From contig NZ_BJVD01000001.1 of NCBI RefSeq assembly GCF_007988965.1, forward strand, positions 248,001 to 312,000: a stretch of DNA of 64,000 nucleotides, written 5' to 3'. The DNA comes from Rummeliibacillus stabekisii (GTDB lineage Bacteria > Bacillota > Bacilli > Bacillales_A > Planococcaceae). The notes under the pieces were generated by a model. The model was given only the letters and a program-made list of their open reading frames with translations, did not search any database and was not told where the DNA came from. Below, one piece after another: positions 37,501 through 46,061 of this stretch (its first letter is position 1; every line of letters begins with the position of its first letter). A program made the position numbers and the translations under genes.

Positions 37501-38763
37501 TTGTTTATTTATGTTGTAAAAACTGGAGAGTCTATTTTTTCTATCGCCAGAAAATATCAAGTAACCATGGATAGTATAAGAACTATCAATGGATTATCGA
37601 CTGATACAATTGTTCCGGGCCAAGATTTATTGATTCCAACAGACCAGTATGTAGTACAACCTGGAGATTCACTTTTTACAATTTCCCAAATGGCGATGGT
37701 CTCAGCTGATCGAATAAAAGCTTATAATGGACTTCAGTCTAATGAACTATCAGTCGGGCAAACATTGTATCTACCTCCAAGAGAAAAATACAGCGCCTAT
37801 AGTTTTGGCTATATTACCGTTTCCACTCCTGAAAGTAATCAATTAATTACACAAACATATGCACCACTGAACACCTATTATGGCATTTTCGAACACCACG
37901 TTCTAGCTGATGGCAGCTTGAGCGAGCTGAACGATCAAGGCATCGTTAATATGTCCCGTGACAATTTTGTTGCACCTATAGCAGTGGTTACAAACCTAAC
38001 AAGCACAGGATTTGATCCAAATTTGACCGTCACTATATTATCAAATGCCACAGTTAGACAGCGTTTGATTACAAATATTTATAACCTACTCCGAAACAAA
38101 AATTATTCAGGTGTCAATATAGATTTTGAACAAATCCCTGCTTCACAGCGTGATAACTTTACAACTTTTTTAAGAGAACTTCGCACTCGCATTCAACCAG
38201 GTGGGTTTTCACTATCTGTTGCTTTACCGTTTAAAACAGAAGAAAACGATCCGCCTTGGAGAAGAGGATATGATTATAGGGGAATTGGAGCAGCTGTTGA
38301 TTTTGTATTCTTGATGGCTTACGACTGGCATGAGCTTGGTAGTGATCCTGGTCCTGTAGCTCCTATTCAAGAAGTAAGAAAAACGGTAAATTATGCGATT
38401 CAAACAATCGGGGCAAGAAAAATTCTCTTAGGCGTCCCTAGATATGGCTATGATTGGACTGTTGCAAACGGCCAAGTAGTCAGTGCAAAAGCTGTATCAG
38501 TGGCTGAGGCAATCAAAACGGCTATGCGACATAATGTACCTATCTCCTATTCAAGAGAGTACCAGCAACCGTTCTTTACTTATTGGGATGCAACTGGTGC
38601 TGAGCATAGGGTATGGTTTGAAGATGCAAGGGCACTTGCTCAAAAACTACAAATGATTGTTGACAAACGATTAAGAGGAATTGGATCATGGCATCTTGGC
38701 TTGCCATTTACACAATCAGCCGTATTATTTAATGAATTCTTCCGCATACGAAGAATTTTATAA
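37501..38763 (+). CDS. Spore-type peptidoglycan glucosaminidase, LysM-GH18
   Basis: A 420-residue protein with two N-terminal LysM domains (about 2-46 and 49-92) and a glycoside hydrolase 18 domain (about 100-415). The catalytic glutamate is Glu210 in GVNIDFEQIP. The order matches B. subtilis YaaH and SleL, which act on spore cortex fragments during germination; there is no signal peptide, as in those spore coat proteins. The start is TTG with AGGTGG upstream. Sporulation control is likely but no sigma-E/K promoter could be assigned with confidence. Confidence 0.9.
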   Translation: MFIYVVKTGESIFSIARKYQVTMDSIRTINGLSTDTIVPGQDLLIPTDQYVVQPGDSLFTISQMAMVSADRIKAYNGLQSNELSVGQTLYLPPREKYSAYSFGYITVSTPESNQLITQTYAPLNTYYGIFEHHVLADGSLSELNDQGIVNMSRDNFVAPIAVVTNLTSTGFDPNLTVTILSNATVRQRLITNIYNLLRNKNYSGVNIDFEQIPASQRDNFTTFLRELRTRIQPGGFSLSVALPFKTEENDPPWRRGYDYRGIGAAVDFVFLMAYDWHELGSDPGPVAPIQEVRKTVNYAIQTIGARKILLGVPRYGYDWTVANGQVVSAKAVSVAEAIKTAMRHNVPISYSREYQQPFFTYWDATGAEHRVWFEDARALAQKLQMIVDKRLRGIGSWHLGLPFTQSAVLFNEFFRIRRIL

Positions 38764-38766
38764 AAG

Positions 38767-38798
38767 AAAAAAGCAGGGAGTCATTTCCCTGCTTTTTT
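38767..38798. terminator. Bidirectional terminator
   Basis: AAAAAAGCAGGGA pairs with TCCCTGCTTTTTT. Serves the GH18 gene and the convergent small membrane gene. Confidence 0.88.
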
Positions 38799-38819
38799 CT
38801 ATCTCAATTTTCTCATTAA

Positions 38820-38984
38820 CTATGAAGGGAAATTCTGAATAATATCATTTATAACCGCAATAATTTCAATAATTAAAAGAACAAGTACAGCGGCCAGAAA
38901 GATAACTAACATTCTATTTTGCTTGTTGAGCAAAATGAGAATCAGAATGATAATAATCAGCACGACAAGCAAGAGTAAATACAT
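38820..38984 (-). CDS. 54-residue two-helix membrane protein
   Basis: A short gene below usual length cut-offs. The ATG at 38984 is preceded by GAGGGAGGGGG. The product begins MYLLLLVVLIIIILILILL, followed by a basic turn NKQNR, a second helix MLVIFLAAVLVLLIIEIIAVI and the tail NDIIQNFPS. The strong ribosome binding site, two well-formed helices and the shared terminator support a real gene. Function unknown; it could be a small membrane regulator or spore membrane protein. Confidence 0.65.
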   Translation of the reverse strand: MYLLLLVVLIIIILILILLNKQNRMLVIFLAAVLVLLIIEIIAVINDIIQNFPS

Positions 38985-39092
38985 ATTCCCCCTCCCTCAA
39001 AACTAAAATAAAAACCTACTACTCTAACTATCATATGAAGGGTATATAATTCTTGTTGATTATTTTTAAGACTTTAACCTTTATTATTGAAT

Positions 39093-39133
39093 AAAAAAAT
39101 TGGATACAGAATTCTGCTCAATTCTGTATCCAA
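39093..39133 (-). terminator. Terminator of the MMPL operon
   Basis: TTGGATACAGAATT and AATTCTGTATCCAA form a perfect 14-base-pair stem, followed on the minus strand by seven Ts. Confidence 0.9.
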
Positions 39134-39174
39134 CCAGATCTTATTTTATTAGAGAAAGAATCAGAGATTTAGTC

Positions 39175-42100
39175 CTATTTTTTTATAAACGGCCACCAGT
39201 TAGCTTTTCCAAATGTTTTAGCAAGCACTGGAATAAACAACGGTAAAATCACTAGTGCATACAATACTAGGCCAATTAAGATAACCGTTGCTATTTCTAG
39301 CAATGATAGAACACCCGCTGGCATCATAGCAGCAAACGTACCTCCAAGAATAACGGCCGCAGAGATGATGACAGTACCCATTTTGCGCATGGACTCTAGC
39401 ATTGCTTCACCTACTGATCGATCTTTGTATTCATTGAATCGGTCCATTAAGAAGATACTGTAATCAATGCCGAGCGCAATTAAAATTACAAATGCGAAGA
39501 ATGGGACTGCCCAGCTAATACCGTCATAGCCAAGCAAATTCACGAATATAGATTCTGTAATAGCCATTGAAGTATAGTAAGTTAGGATTAATGAAGCAAT
39601 CAAATAGAGCGGCATAATAATCGATCTTAGTAATAAAAGAAGGATTAATGCAATACCAGAAAGCATAAGAATGACCGTCCTCGTATAGTCCGCATCTGAC
39701 ATTTTGCCCATATCGTTATAGGTGCTTGTAATACCTCCTACTGCCACTTTAGCATTTTCAAGCTTTGTATCTTTTGTAGCATTGTCCACTGCTTTTTTAA
39801 TAGGATCAATTTGCGCAATCGCTTCGTTTGAATAAGGATTTTCTTTAAAGACAACATCCAATGTCATAGTTTTGCGGTCTTTTGACATATAGGCATTAAG
39901 AGATGGTTCAAACTCTTTACTGTGAATCGTTTCTTCTGGTATATATACGCCTGCCATATCATCCGGCGATGAGGCCAACCCATCTAAATAACCTTGAGCC
40001 CCTTTGAGCCCTTTATGGACTTTATTTAAACCAGTAGCACTTTTATTTAGACCATCTGTCAATTGACTCATCTGTCCGCCTAAATTTGAAAATCCATTTA
40101 ATAATTGTTGTTGGCCATTTTTCAAATTAGAAAGCCCACCTTCAAAAGTAGACATATTCCCAATAATTTGGTTTTGACCATTTGCAGCTTGGTTTAAACC
40201 ACTTTGAAGTGAACTTACTGCTTGGATAAGTTTTCCAAGCCCCTCTGCCATTTGCTTTTGACCATTTGCCATTGGTTCTAAATTAGCATTAGCTTGATTT
40301 AGACCAGTTTGTACTTGCCCCAAGCCGCCAGTTAATTTTCCAAGACTTCCGGCTATTGCTGTCGTACTCTGCTGTACAGTAGACACTGTTTGTTTTATTG
40401 TAAGGTAATCTTTATTTTGATTTAAATCTGGATTTCCCTTCTCTAAATTAGTAAATGATGGGTTTAATGCTCCCATAGTTTGTGCTAGTTTAGAAAGATT
40501 GTTCCCTATTGCTTGATAGCCTTCTTTCAATTTTGATAAACTCTGTGCACTTTGTTGATAGCCCGTTAGAAGCTTTTTGCTCCCATCAGACATAGCAACC
40601 AAATTATTTTTGATATCCTCAAGCCCTTTATTAATCTCGCCTGCACCCATTGATCCGTCTCGGATGCCCTTCTCAATCCTTGTTAAACCTGTTTGAACTT
40701 GACCCATACCATTTTTTAATTGGTCTGTACCATTGATAAGACCATCAATACCATCTGTGGCTTTTTTCAATTGCGGACCAGACTTTGATAACTCTCCACC
40801 TGCAGATTTCAAGCCGTCGCTGATTTTTTTGATGCCTTCGTTGCTTTTCCCCACGCCCTCTTTCAAACCTTCAGCTTGGTTTGCAACTGCTAAATCTTTT
40901 ATTTTTTCTCCTGTTGGACGTGTAACAGATCGAACAAAGTCAACATCATCATTTTTAGCTACTTCTTTACTGATTTTTTCTGCTAATCCCAAATACTCCG
41001 CAGAATCCATTGCTTCATCATTTTTAATAACAATTTGAGTTGGCATAGATTGGCCTGGACCAAAGCTGTCTGCTATAATATCAAATGCTTTAATTGAAGG
41101 TACATCATCACCAGCTTCATTCAGTGAATTATAAGAAAGATCGCCATCATAAGCTACTAAAAACGGAATAGATACAGCTCCTACTATTAATAGAGCAATT
41201 AACGGTCGTGTTAATGCAAAGCGCCCGACAATCCCCCAGAATTTACTATCCTTGTGTTCAAGTTTTCCTTTGGATGGCCAGAAAATCTTTTTCCCCATGA
41301 CCGCCATAAAGAATGGGACGACTGTAGCGAGAGCAAGCAAAAGAATAGCTACACCAATAGCAACAGCCGCTGCAGATTGATACAGCTTGAATGTTGATAG
41401 CCCAATTGCTGCAAAACCTATCATTACGGCAAGGCCACTAAAGAACACCGTCTTTCCTGCAGTTTTATATGTTGCAACTATTGCCTCTGCAACGCTCTCT
41501 TTTTCAGCAAGTTCTTCTTTAAAACGGCTAAAAAGCAAAATACAGTAATCCGTCCCGATACCAAACAAGACTGCTACTAGGAAAATTTGTGTATATTGAG
41601 AAATTGGGAAATCCCATTTATCAACAAGGAATGAAACGATTGATTGCGAAACTAAATAACTAAATCCTACTGTAATCAGCGGTATTAATGGTGTAATGAT
41701 AGATCTGAAAACTAATAGCAATACAGCTAGAATAAATACAACTGTGATGCCCTCTGTTTTCTTTAAACCTTCTTGTGAATTTGTATTAAGGTCTTCATCG
41801 ATCATCCAGCTGCTCGTATAGTAATGTTCTATTTTCACACTATTTAGTTCTTTATAGAGTGCTTTCATTACCTTTTGAGGGTTCCGGTCACCAACTTCCA
41901 TGGACAGTGAAGCCATGATTGTTTTCCCATCTTTTGAAACGAGTTGATCTTTTAAAGCTTTTTCATCAAAATGAGTAGTTATATCAGTGATACCCAGTTG
42001 TTTCTTATCCTTTTCTAGCTTCTGAATAGCTTGTTTTACTTCTTTTGTGTCCTCTGCGGACATTTTTTTCTTATTATGAAATACAAGTGCTACTTGTGAT

Positions 42101-42285
42101 TTATCATTGTCTTGCATATCATCTAGCATACGCTTTGCCATGGAAGAAGAATAATTGCCCGGAACATCAATACTACCTTTCTCTTTTACAAGATTGGCCA
42201 TATTTGGTGCTGTCATCATTAATACAGCTGCAATTGCTATCCATGCAATGATGACAAACCATCTTGCTTTTATGATTGCCTTCAT
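39175..42285 (-). CDS. MMPL/RND-family exporter
   Basis: A 1036-residue transporter of the MMPL group, close in context to B. subtilis YdgH. Each half begins with an extracytoplasmic domain followed by about five membrane helices, with the RND-type FGIGTDYCILL (near 240) and IALGIDYSIFLMD (near 950) segments. Between them, about residues 470-780 carry a long coiled coil of repeats rich in the pattern LxxGxxQ..., which makes it longer than the usual 700-900 residues. It follows a MarR gene with a four-base overlap. The substrate is unknown; lipid or drug export is typical for the family. Confidence 0.9.
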   Translation of the reverse strand: MKAIIKARWFVIIAWIAIAAVLMMTAPNMANLVKEKGSIDVPGNYSSSMAKRMLDDMQDNDKSQVALVFHNKKKMSAEDTKEVKQAIQKLEKDKKQLGITDITTHFDEKALKDQLVSKDGKTIMASLSMEVGDRNPQKVMKALYKELNSVKIEHYYTSSWMIDEDLNTNSQEGLKKTEGITVVFILAVLLLVFRSIITPLIPLITVGFSYLVSQSIVSFLVDKWDFPISQYTQIFLVAVLFGIGTDYCILLFSRFKEELAEKESVAEAIVATYKTAGKTVFFSGLAVMIGFAAIGLSTFKLYQSAAAVAIGVAILLLALATVVPFFMAVMGKKIFWPSKGKLEHKDSKFWGIVGRFALTRPLIALLIVGAVSIPFLVAYDGDLSYNSLNEAGDDVPSIKAFDIIADSFGPGQSMPTQIVIKNDEAMDSAEYLGLAEKISKEVAKNDDVDFVRSVTRPTGEKIKDLAVANQAEGLKEGVGKSNEGIKKISDGLKSAGGELSKSGPQLKKATDGIDGLINGTDQLKNGMGQVQTGLTRIEKGIRDGSMGAGEINKGLEDIKNNLVAMSDGSKKLLTGYQQSAQSLSKLKEGYQAIGNNLSKLAQTMGALNPSFTNLEKGNPDLNQNKDYLTIKQTVSTVQQSTTAIAGSLGKLTGGLGQVQTGLNQANANLEPMANGQKQMAEGLGKLIQAVSSLQSGLNQAANGQNQIIGNMSTFEGGLSNLKNGQQQLLNGFSNLGGQMSQLTDGLNKSATGLNKVHKGLKGAQGYLDGLASSPDDMAGVYIPEETIHSKEFEPSLNAYMSKDRKTMTLDVVFKENPYSNEAIAQIDPIKKAVDNATKDTKLENAKVAVGGITSTYNDMGKMSDADYTRTVILMLSGIALILLLLLRSIIMPLYLIASLILTYYTSMAITESIFVNLLGYDGISWAVPFFAFVILIALGIDYSIFLMDRFNEYKDRSVGEAMLESMRKMGTVIISAAVILGGTFAAMMPAGVLSLLEIATVILIGLVLYALVILPLFIPVLAKTFGKANWWPFIKK

Positions 42286-42755
42286 TCTTTTACACCTTCT
42301 TTATTATTCATATTAATTAAAATATGGGAAAGCTTTTCATATGTATGCATAAAGCTCTCAATTTCTTTCCTATCAAACTTTGTAATGAAATGCTTAACTA
42401 GCTGATGAATTTTTTCTTCTGTTTCAAGGTAGAGCTCCTTGCCTTTTTCTGTTAGAGATAAATATACCACTCTCCGATCGTTCTCATCTCGAGTTCTCTC
42501 AATTAGTCCCTTATCCGTCAAGCGCGTAATAATTGCCGTAATGGCACTTTTATTGACATGAAAAGCTTCTGCTAGATCTGTTGATGTACAGCGGTCATGC
42601 TGAAATATAAATCGAAGGGTATAATGCTGGTCATTCGTCAATTCTTTACTCAGCTGGTCTTTAACAAGTGCCTCCCCCATTCGATTCACTTGGAAAGAAG
42701 TTTTGATATATTGGTCAATAAGCTCTTGGATATTGTCATAAGCCAATCTGTTCAC
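42282..42755 (-). CDS. MarR-family repressor
   Basis: A 157-residue winged-helix regulator. The DNA-binding part is TSTDLAEAFHVNKSAITAIITRLTDKGLIERTRDENDRRVVYLSLTEKG split over residues 58-106, with the DxRR wing motif. Its stop overlaps the MMPL start (ATGA), the classic autoregulated repressor-efflux arrangement (compare ydgG-ydgH). The promoter and a palindromic operator candidate lie directly upstream. Confidence 0.92.
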   Translation of the reverse strand: MNRLAYDNIQELIDQYIKTSFQVNRMGEALVKDQLSKELTNDQHYTLRFIFQHDRCTSTDLAEAFHVNKSAITAIITRLTDKGLIERTRDENDRRVVYLSLTEKGKELYLETEEKIHQLVKHFITKFDRKEIESFMHTYEKLSHILINMNNKEGVKE

Positions 42756-42764
42756 CTCGCTATT

Positions 42765-42799
42765 TAGTTCAACAATTTAACTATTCATCTGTTAAACTA
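42765..42799 (-). promoter_or_regulatory. Candidate MarR operator
   Basis: TAGTTTAACA and TGTTGAACTA form an inverted repeat with one mismatch at 42799-42790 and 42774-42765 (minus-strand reading). A further TAGTTAAA half-site lies between. It overlaps the -10 of the promoter, suited to repression by the adjacent MarR protein. Confidence 0.55.
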
Positions 42800-42824
42800 T
42801 AAAAAGAAACAATAATTTTGTCAA
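42796..42824 (-). promoter_or_regulatory. Promoter of the MarR-MMPL operon
   Basis: Minus-strand TTGACA (42824-42819) and TATAGT (42801-42796) with a 17-base spacer. About 40 bases before the MarR start codon. Confidence 0.75.
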
Positions 42825-42858
42825 TTGTTTTTCAAAATATTACATCCTTGTACACAGC

Positions 42859-42896
42859 AAAAAAACGGCAAGCCGAATTAGGCATTGCCGTTTTTT
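42859..42896 (-). terminator. Terminator of ctaB
   Basis: AAAAAACGGCAA and TTGCCGTTTTTT, with an inner GCC/GGC stem. It overlaps the last bases of ctaB and is followed on the minus strand by Ts. Confidence 0.88.
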
Positions 42897-43827
42897 AATG
42901 GAATTTTAAATACAGTCCAACTATAGAGTATATAATAACCGTTGAAAATAGGATCGTCATATGAAGAAGTGAATAAACAAATAGTAAAGTTGCCCATTTT
43001 TTAGGATCTTTTTTATGATACCCATAAATATTCATAACAAGCCAAGCTATGCTTAGTAATAAAGCTACTAGCATTAAACCCTTGCTTAGAGTTCCAAGCA
43101 AAAAGCAGCTTGCTGTGAGAAGAATTAAATAAATATTTGTTGTTATATATGTGCGTTTCATACCTTTTGCTACAGGAAGCATAGGAACCCCAGCAGCACT
43201 GTAATCGTCTTGTTTACGAATTGCAATTGCATAGAAGTGCGGCATTTGCCAAATTAAAGTGATTACAAATAAACCAAGAATAGCCGGATGCATAATGTTT
43301 GGATGGATTGCTGCCCAACCAATTAACGGAGGCATAGCTCCTGAGATGCTACCGACTTCTGTATTATAGACTGTATAGCGTTTCGTCCAAATAGTATAAG
43401 GGAATACATAAAAGAAAATTCCCGTAAAGCCTAGCAATGCTGCAAGCGGTGTCGCCAAATAAAGCGCGAGCAACCCAACAATCGTTGATCCAATAGCAAT
43501 AAACCACACTGTACCGATTCTAATATCTCCAGTCACTGTTGGCCGTTTTTGGGTGCGTTGCATTATAGCATCTATATCCCTATCGTAGATATTGTTAAAG
43601 GCCCCTGCTGCAGCAATAACTAAAGCAGAGCCAATGATTGCTGAAACTATACGAAGCCAATGATCAAATGGATTAATTTTATACGTATATAGCGCGAGCG
43701 TTAAACCGGCAACCATTGGAATTAAATTCGACTTAATTATCCCTGTTTTTACTGTCTGCGCTAAAATTTGCATGAAAGAAGGCGGCGTTTCTGCTTCTCT
43801 CTGTTTATATTTATGTTTGCTCCCCAT
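42895..43827 (-). CDS. ctaB: Protoheme IX farnesyltransferase
   Basis: Polyprenyltransferase that adds a farnesyl tail to haem b, making haem O for haem-copper oxidases. The 310-residue membrane protein has about nine helices and the aspartate motif NNIYDRDIDAIMQRTQKRP near 79-97, plus the second conserved segment EVGSISGAMPPLIGW. It stands alone here; ctaA and the oxidase subunits are not in the window, so this may be a detached copy of the family. Confidence 0.93.
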   Translation of the reverse strand: MGSKHKYKQREAETPPSFMQILAQTVKTGIIKSNLIPMVAGLTLALYTYKINPFDHWLRIVSAIIGSALVIAAAGAFNNIYDRDIDAIMQRTQKRPTVTGDIRIGTVWFIAIGSTIVGLLALYLATPLAALLGFTGIFFYVFPYTIWTKRYTVYNTEVGSISGAMPPLIGWAAIHPNIMHPAILGLFVITLIWQMPHFYAIAIRKQDDYSAAGVPMLPVAKGMKRTYITTNIYLILLTASCFLLGTLSKGLMLVALLLSIAWLVMNIYGYHKKDPKKWATLLFVYSLLHMTILFSTVIIYSIVGLYLKFH

Positions 43828-44084
43828 TATTCTATTTTCATTCCTTTACTAACTAAAATAAACTATATATAAGAATAGTAATGACAACAATACTTTTATT
43901 GTAACAAAATTCGCCTTTGATATATATCTTTTTATTTTAATTCACAAGAATGCCATGAATCTATTTCAAACTTGATTATTTTTTCTTTTGTCTGTGACAC
44001 TCAATAGAAAAAAACCGCTTTAAATTATTTAAAAATTCTGTTATCTTATTAATAAAAGATATAATGATTAAGGAGGTATTCATA

Positions 44085-44306
44085 ATGCGATGGATAAAGA
44101 TAGATTCCTCAAAATTAGAAGCAGTTGGATATGACGAGGGCGCAATGATTTTACGGATTCAATTCATAAAAGATGGCGTCTTTGAATATTATGGTGTTCC
44201 ACCATTCGTTCATAAAGACTTAATTGAAACTAATCATCCTGAAAGAATTTTTAAACAATACATTAAAGATAAGTATCGTTACGTTCGACTTCAAAACCAA
44301 TCCTAA
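44085..44306 (+). CDS. KTSC-domain protein
   Basis: A 73-residue protein made almost entirely of a KTSC domain: SSKLEAVGYD, LRIQFIKDGVFEYYGVP and a C-terminal FKQYIKDKYRYVRL. The domain is named after a lysyl-tRNA-synthetase C-terminal segment; its function is unknown, though RNA contact has been suggested. The start is ATG 44085 with AAGGAGG upstream. A TATAAT lies at 44060-44065, giving a very short leader. Confidence 0.78.
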   Translation: MRWIKIDSSKLEAVGYDEGAMILRIQFIKDGVFEYYGVPPFVHKDLIETNHPERIFKQYIKDKYRYVRLQNQS

Positions 44307-44530
44307 TCATTCACCCAAGCAACTTTAACTCGCACTACATAAGATAAAGTACAGTCAGTGGGATGTGAAGGCATGGGGTTTTGTATTATTGTATCCTAAT
44401 AATTCGCCCCAACAGGAATAATCATAAAAAATGCTTCAAGCATTTAAGCCTGTTTTCTACACATTTACCCAATGAGTGTAAAGCAAAATGCATATTATAT
44501 TAATACCTTTTCATAAGGAGGTGCATAAAT

Positions 44531-44626
44531 ATGGGCTTTACATTACTAGTTGTTCTATTCATCTTGTTAATTATTGTCGGAGCTTCTTACATGGGTTACG
44601 GTTACGGCGGCGGTGGAGCTTGTTAA
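44531..44626 (+). CDS. YjcZ-like sporulation miniprotein
   Basis: A 31-residue gene below common length cut-offs. The product begins MGFTLLVVLFILLIIVGASY and ends with a glycine/tyrosine-rich MGYGYGGGGAC tail. This is the composition of YjcZ-family sporulation proteins: one hydrophobic helix and a GYGGG segment. AAGGAGGTG lies seven bases before the ATG. A CATATTATA at 44491-44499 resembles sigma-E/sigma-K -10 elements, but no matching -35 was found. Confidence 0.75.
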   Translation: MGFTLLVVLFILLIIVGASYMGYGYGGGGAC

Positions 44627-44723
44627 TCATTCCAAAAGCATCCACAATAAATAGGAGTGTAGTCGTTTAACTGTGCTTACAAACTAAACAGATCATATTA
44701 AGCAAATATGACACTCTAAATGG

Positions 44724-44755
44724 AAAGGAGAGCGATGAACGCTCTCCTTTTTGTT
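44724..44755 (+). terminator. Terminator after the YjcZ-like gene
   Basis: AAAGGAGAGCG pairs with CGCTCTCCTTT across a five-base loop, then a T-rich run. Confidence 0.8.
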
Positions 44756-44861
44756 TTTTCAATAACTTGAAAATTTTCAGAAGCGCTGGAACGAAAAAAG
44801 TGCTATAAAACATCCATAAAGTTATGTATGATAAAGAGAATATAATAAAAGGAGTGATTCG

Positions 44862-45587
44862 TTGAACAGTTCGGTAGAGAATGTCCAATATGAGCAAGTA
44901 AAACATCCTTTCTTGCAAGGTATACGAGACTGCATTCCTACACTGTTAGGATACATAAGTATTGGGGTGGCATTTGGCATTGTGGGCTCAGCATCCCAAT
45001 TAAACATGATAGAAATTGCTTTATTGACCATATTGGTCTATGCAGGTTCAGCACAATTTATCTTTTGTGCGCTTGTTCTGAGTGGGACTCCACCTCTCGT
45101 GATTATTTTCACGATTTTCATAGTAAACCTTCGACACTTTCTTATGAGTCTTTCTGTTGCGCCCTATTTTACGAAATACAGCTACCTGCGCAACATTGGA
45201 TTTGGCTCATTGTTGACTGATGAAACTTTTGGCGTCGCAATCACCAAGTTAATGCAGACAAAAGAAATGAGTGGAAGATGGCTGGATGGGCTTAATATTA
45301 CTGCCTATGCAGCTTGGATTGTATCATGTCTTGGAGGTGCACTGCTTGGCAAATGGATTACAGCGCCTGAAAAGTGGGGGCTTGATTTTGCTTTAATTGC
45401 AATGTTTGTAGCGCTTCTCGTATTGCAATTGCAAAGCGTCGGAAAAACAAAGCTCACAAAAAATTTATGCTTAATCGGGATTGTAGCAATTCTTATGTAT
45501 ATATTCTCCTATTTTATGCCATTACATTTGGCAGTTATACTTTCAACAATCTTCGCAGCTGCTATTGGGGTGGTGATGGATCGATGA
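44862..45587 (+). CDS. azlC: Branched-chain amino acid exporter, AzlC subunit
   Basis: Large subunit of the LIV-E (AzlCD) exporter for branched-chain amino acids and analogues such as azaleucine. The 241-residue protein has the AzlC hallmarks GVAFGIVG, YAGSAQFIFCAL, VNLRHFLMSLS and TDETFGVA. The start is TTG with an AGGAG site. Its stop overlaps the azlD start (ATGA). No Lrp-type or AzlB regulator gene is adjacent. Confidence 0.92.
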   Translation: MNSSVENVQYEQVKHPFLQGIRDCIPTLLGYISIGVAFGIVGSASQLNMIEIALLTILVYAGSAQFIFCALVLSGTPPLVIIFTIFIVNLRHFLMSLSVAPYFTKYSYLRNIGFGSLLTDETFGVAITKLMQTKEMSGRWLDGLNITAYAAWIVSCLGGALLGKWITAPEKWGLDFALIAMFVALLVLQLQSVGKTKLTKNLCLIGIVAILMYIFSYFMPLHLAVILSTIFAAAIGVVMDR

Positions 45588-45910
45588 GTATGAATATAAT
45601 GATATGGACAATTATTGGCTGTGCAATTGTTACATGGCTCCCAAGAATTATTCCATTTCTTTTTGTAAAACACGTAAAGCTTCCTTCCATAGTAATGAAA
45701 TGGCTCTCTTTCATTCCAATATGTATTTTAAGCGCGCTCGTTGTAGAAAATTTGCTTGTACCTGGCGATGGAATAACTTCTCTTAACTGGTCTGTTGTAT
45801 TTGCTTTTATTCCAACGCTTCTTTTGGCAATATGGACAAAAAGTTTATCTGTAACTGTATTAGCTGGGGTTATATCTATGGCAATTATACGAATATATTT
45901 ACCAGTATGA
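45584..45910 (+). CDS. azlD: Branched-chain amino acid exporter, AzlD subunit
   Basis: Small subunit of the AzlCD exporter, 108 residues with four membrane helices and the WLPRIIPF motif near the start. ATG 45584 overlaps the azlC stop by four bases, so translation is coupled. The open frame upstream to 45467 lies inside azlC and is not part of the gene. Confidence 0.9.
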   Translation: MSMNIMIWTIIGCAIVTWLPRIIPFLFVKHVKLPSIVMKWLSFIPICILSALVVENLLVPGDGITSLNWSVVFAFIPTLLLAIWTKSLSVTVLAGVISMAIIRIYLPV

Positions 45911-46061
45911 GTGTTTTCATAGTTTTATTTAGCCAAAGGTATACATTTTATGATATTATTGAAACATAATGTTTTTAGCAGACAAAACAAAAGTAATGAG
46001 GAGTCTATAGGCATTCAATTATTCGAATCTTTAAACTTCTTTTGGTTAAGGGGGCAGATTA

